This document shows, piece by piece, positions 5,592 to 5,644 of a stretch of DNA of 5,644 bases. A program made the translations under genes and the position numbers. Origin of the DNA: Betaproteobacteria bacterium (lineage in GTDB: Bacteria > Pseudomonadota > Gammaproteobacteria > Burkholderiales > SG8-41); NCBI GenBank assembly GCA_020028375.1, contig JAHZNX010000159.1, positions 1 through 5,644 on the forward strand, given 5' to 3'. Position 1 is the stretch's first letter; every line of letters starts with the position of its first letter. The notes below the pieces were generated by a model that was not told where the DNA came from, did not search any database, and worked only from the letters and a program-made list of their open reading frames with translations.

Positions 5592-5644
5592 ACAAGTTTC
5601 ATTGCGCGACGGAGTTACACCCTGCCACGGCGGGGCCGCAGGAA

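Noticed and set aside
5621..5642. CCTGC/GCAGG inverted repeat at the right edge
   Set aside because: It is a short stem with a 12-base loop, cut close to the window edge, with no neighbouring gene visible to interpret it.

Overview
This GC-rich window looks like chromosomal DNA of a denitrifying proteobacterium, most likely a betaproteobacterium. The reasons are base composition, a System I cytochrome c maturation gene (ccmI), an oxygen-independent haem synthesis gene (hemN), a nirK-type nitrite reductase carrying its own cytochrome c domain (the three-domain architecture known from Ralstonia pickettii), and an FNR/DNR-type box. The taxonomic call is an inference; there is no rRNA or other phylogenetic marker here.

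Layout. (1) 1-1052, + strand: the 3' part of ccmI, normally the last gene of a ccm operon, followed by a hairpin that probably ends that transcript. (2) 1053-1323: a gene-free spacer holding a REP-like intergenic repeat, a GGTTAG/CTAACC dyad and a plausible sigma70 promoter. (3) 1324-2425, + strand: a two-gene toxin-antitoxin module of the VapBC45 type. The antitoxin has a helix-turn-helix plus DUF433, and the PIN-like toxin overlaps it by 35 bases. (4) 2426-2582: the spacer between convergent genes, with nested inverted repeats and a second, inverted copy of the REP-like repeat. (5) 2583-3989, - strand: hemN. (6) 4094-5521, - strand: nirK fused to a cytochrome c domain, with a lipoprotein signal peptide. 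(7) 5522-5644: the nirK promoter region with an FNR/DNR-type box.

How it fits together. Three of the genes serve one theme: HemN makes haem precursor without oxygen, CcmI helps deliver apocytochromes for covalent haem attachment, and the NirK protein needs both because its C-terminal domain binds haem c. nirK and hemN lie in the same direction 104 bases apart, with no clear terminator or FNR box between them, so one anaerobic promoter may drive both. The toxin-antitoxin pair is unrelated to this theme; it sits between two inverted copies of a dispersed repeat and appears less GC-biased than its neighbours, which suggests it was inserted.

The most useful corrections are to the nirK start and the toxin start. 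For nirK, the far-upstream ATG at 5551 overlaps the predicted -10 element and has no ribosome binding site. A GTG at 5521 has a near-perfect Shine-Dalgarno sequence and gives a clean lipoprotein signal peptide. I see no wholly unknown system in the window; the points of most interest are the probably membrane-tethered haem-fused nitrite reductase and the repeat-flanked toxin-antitoxin cassette.
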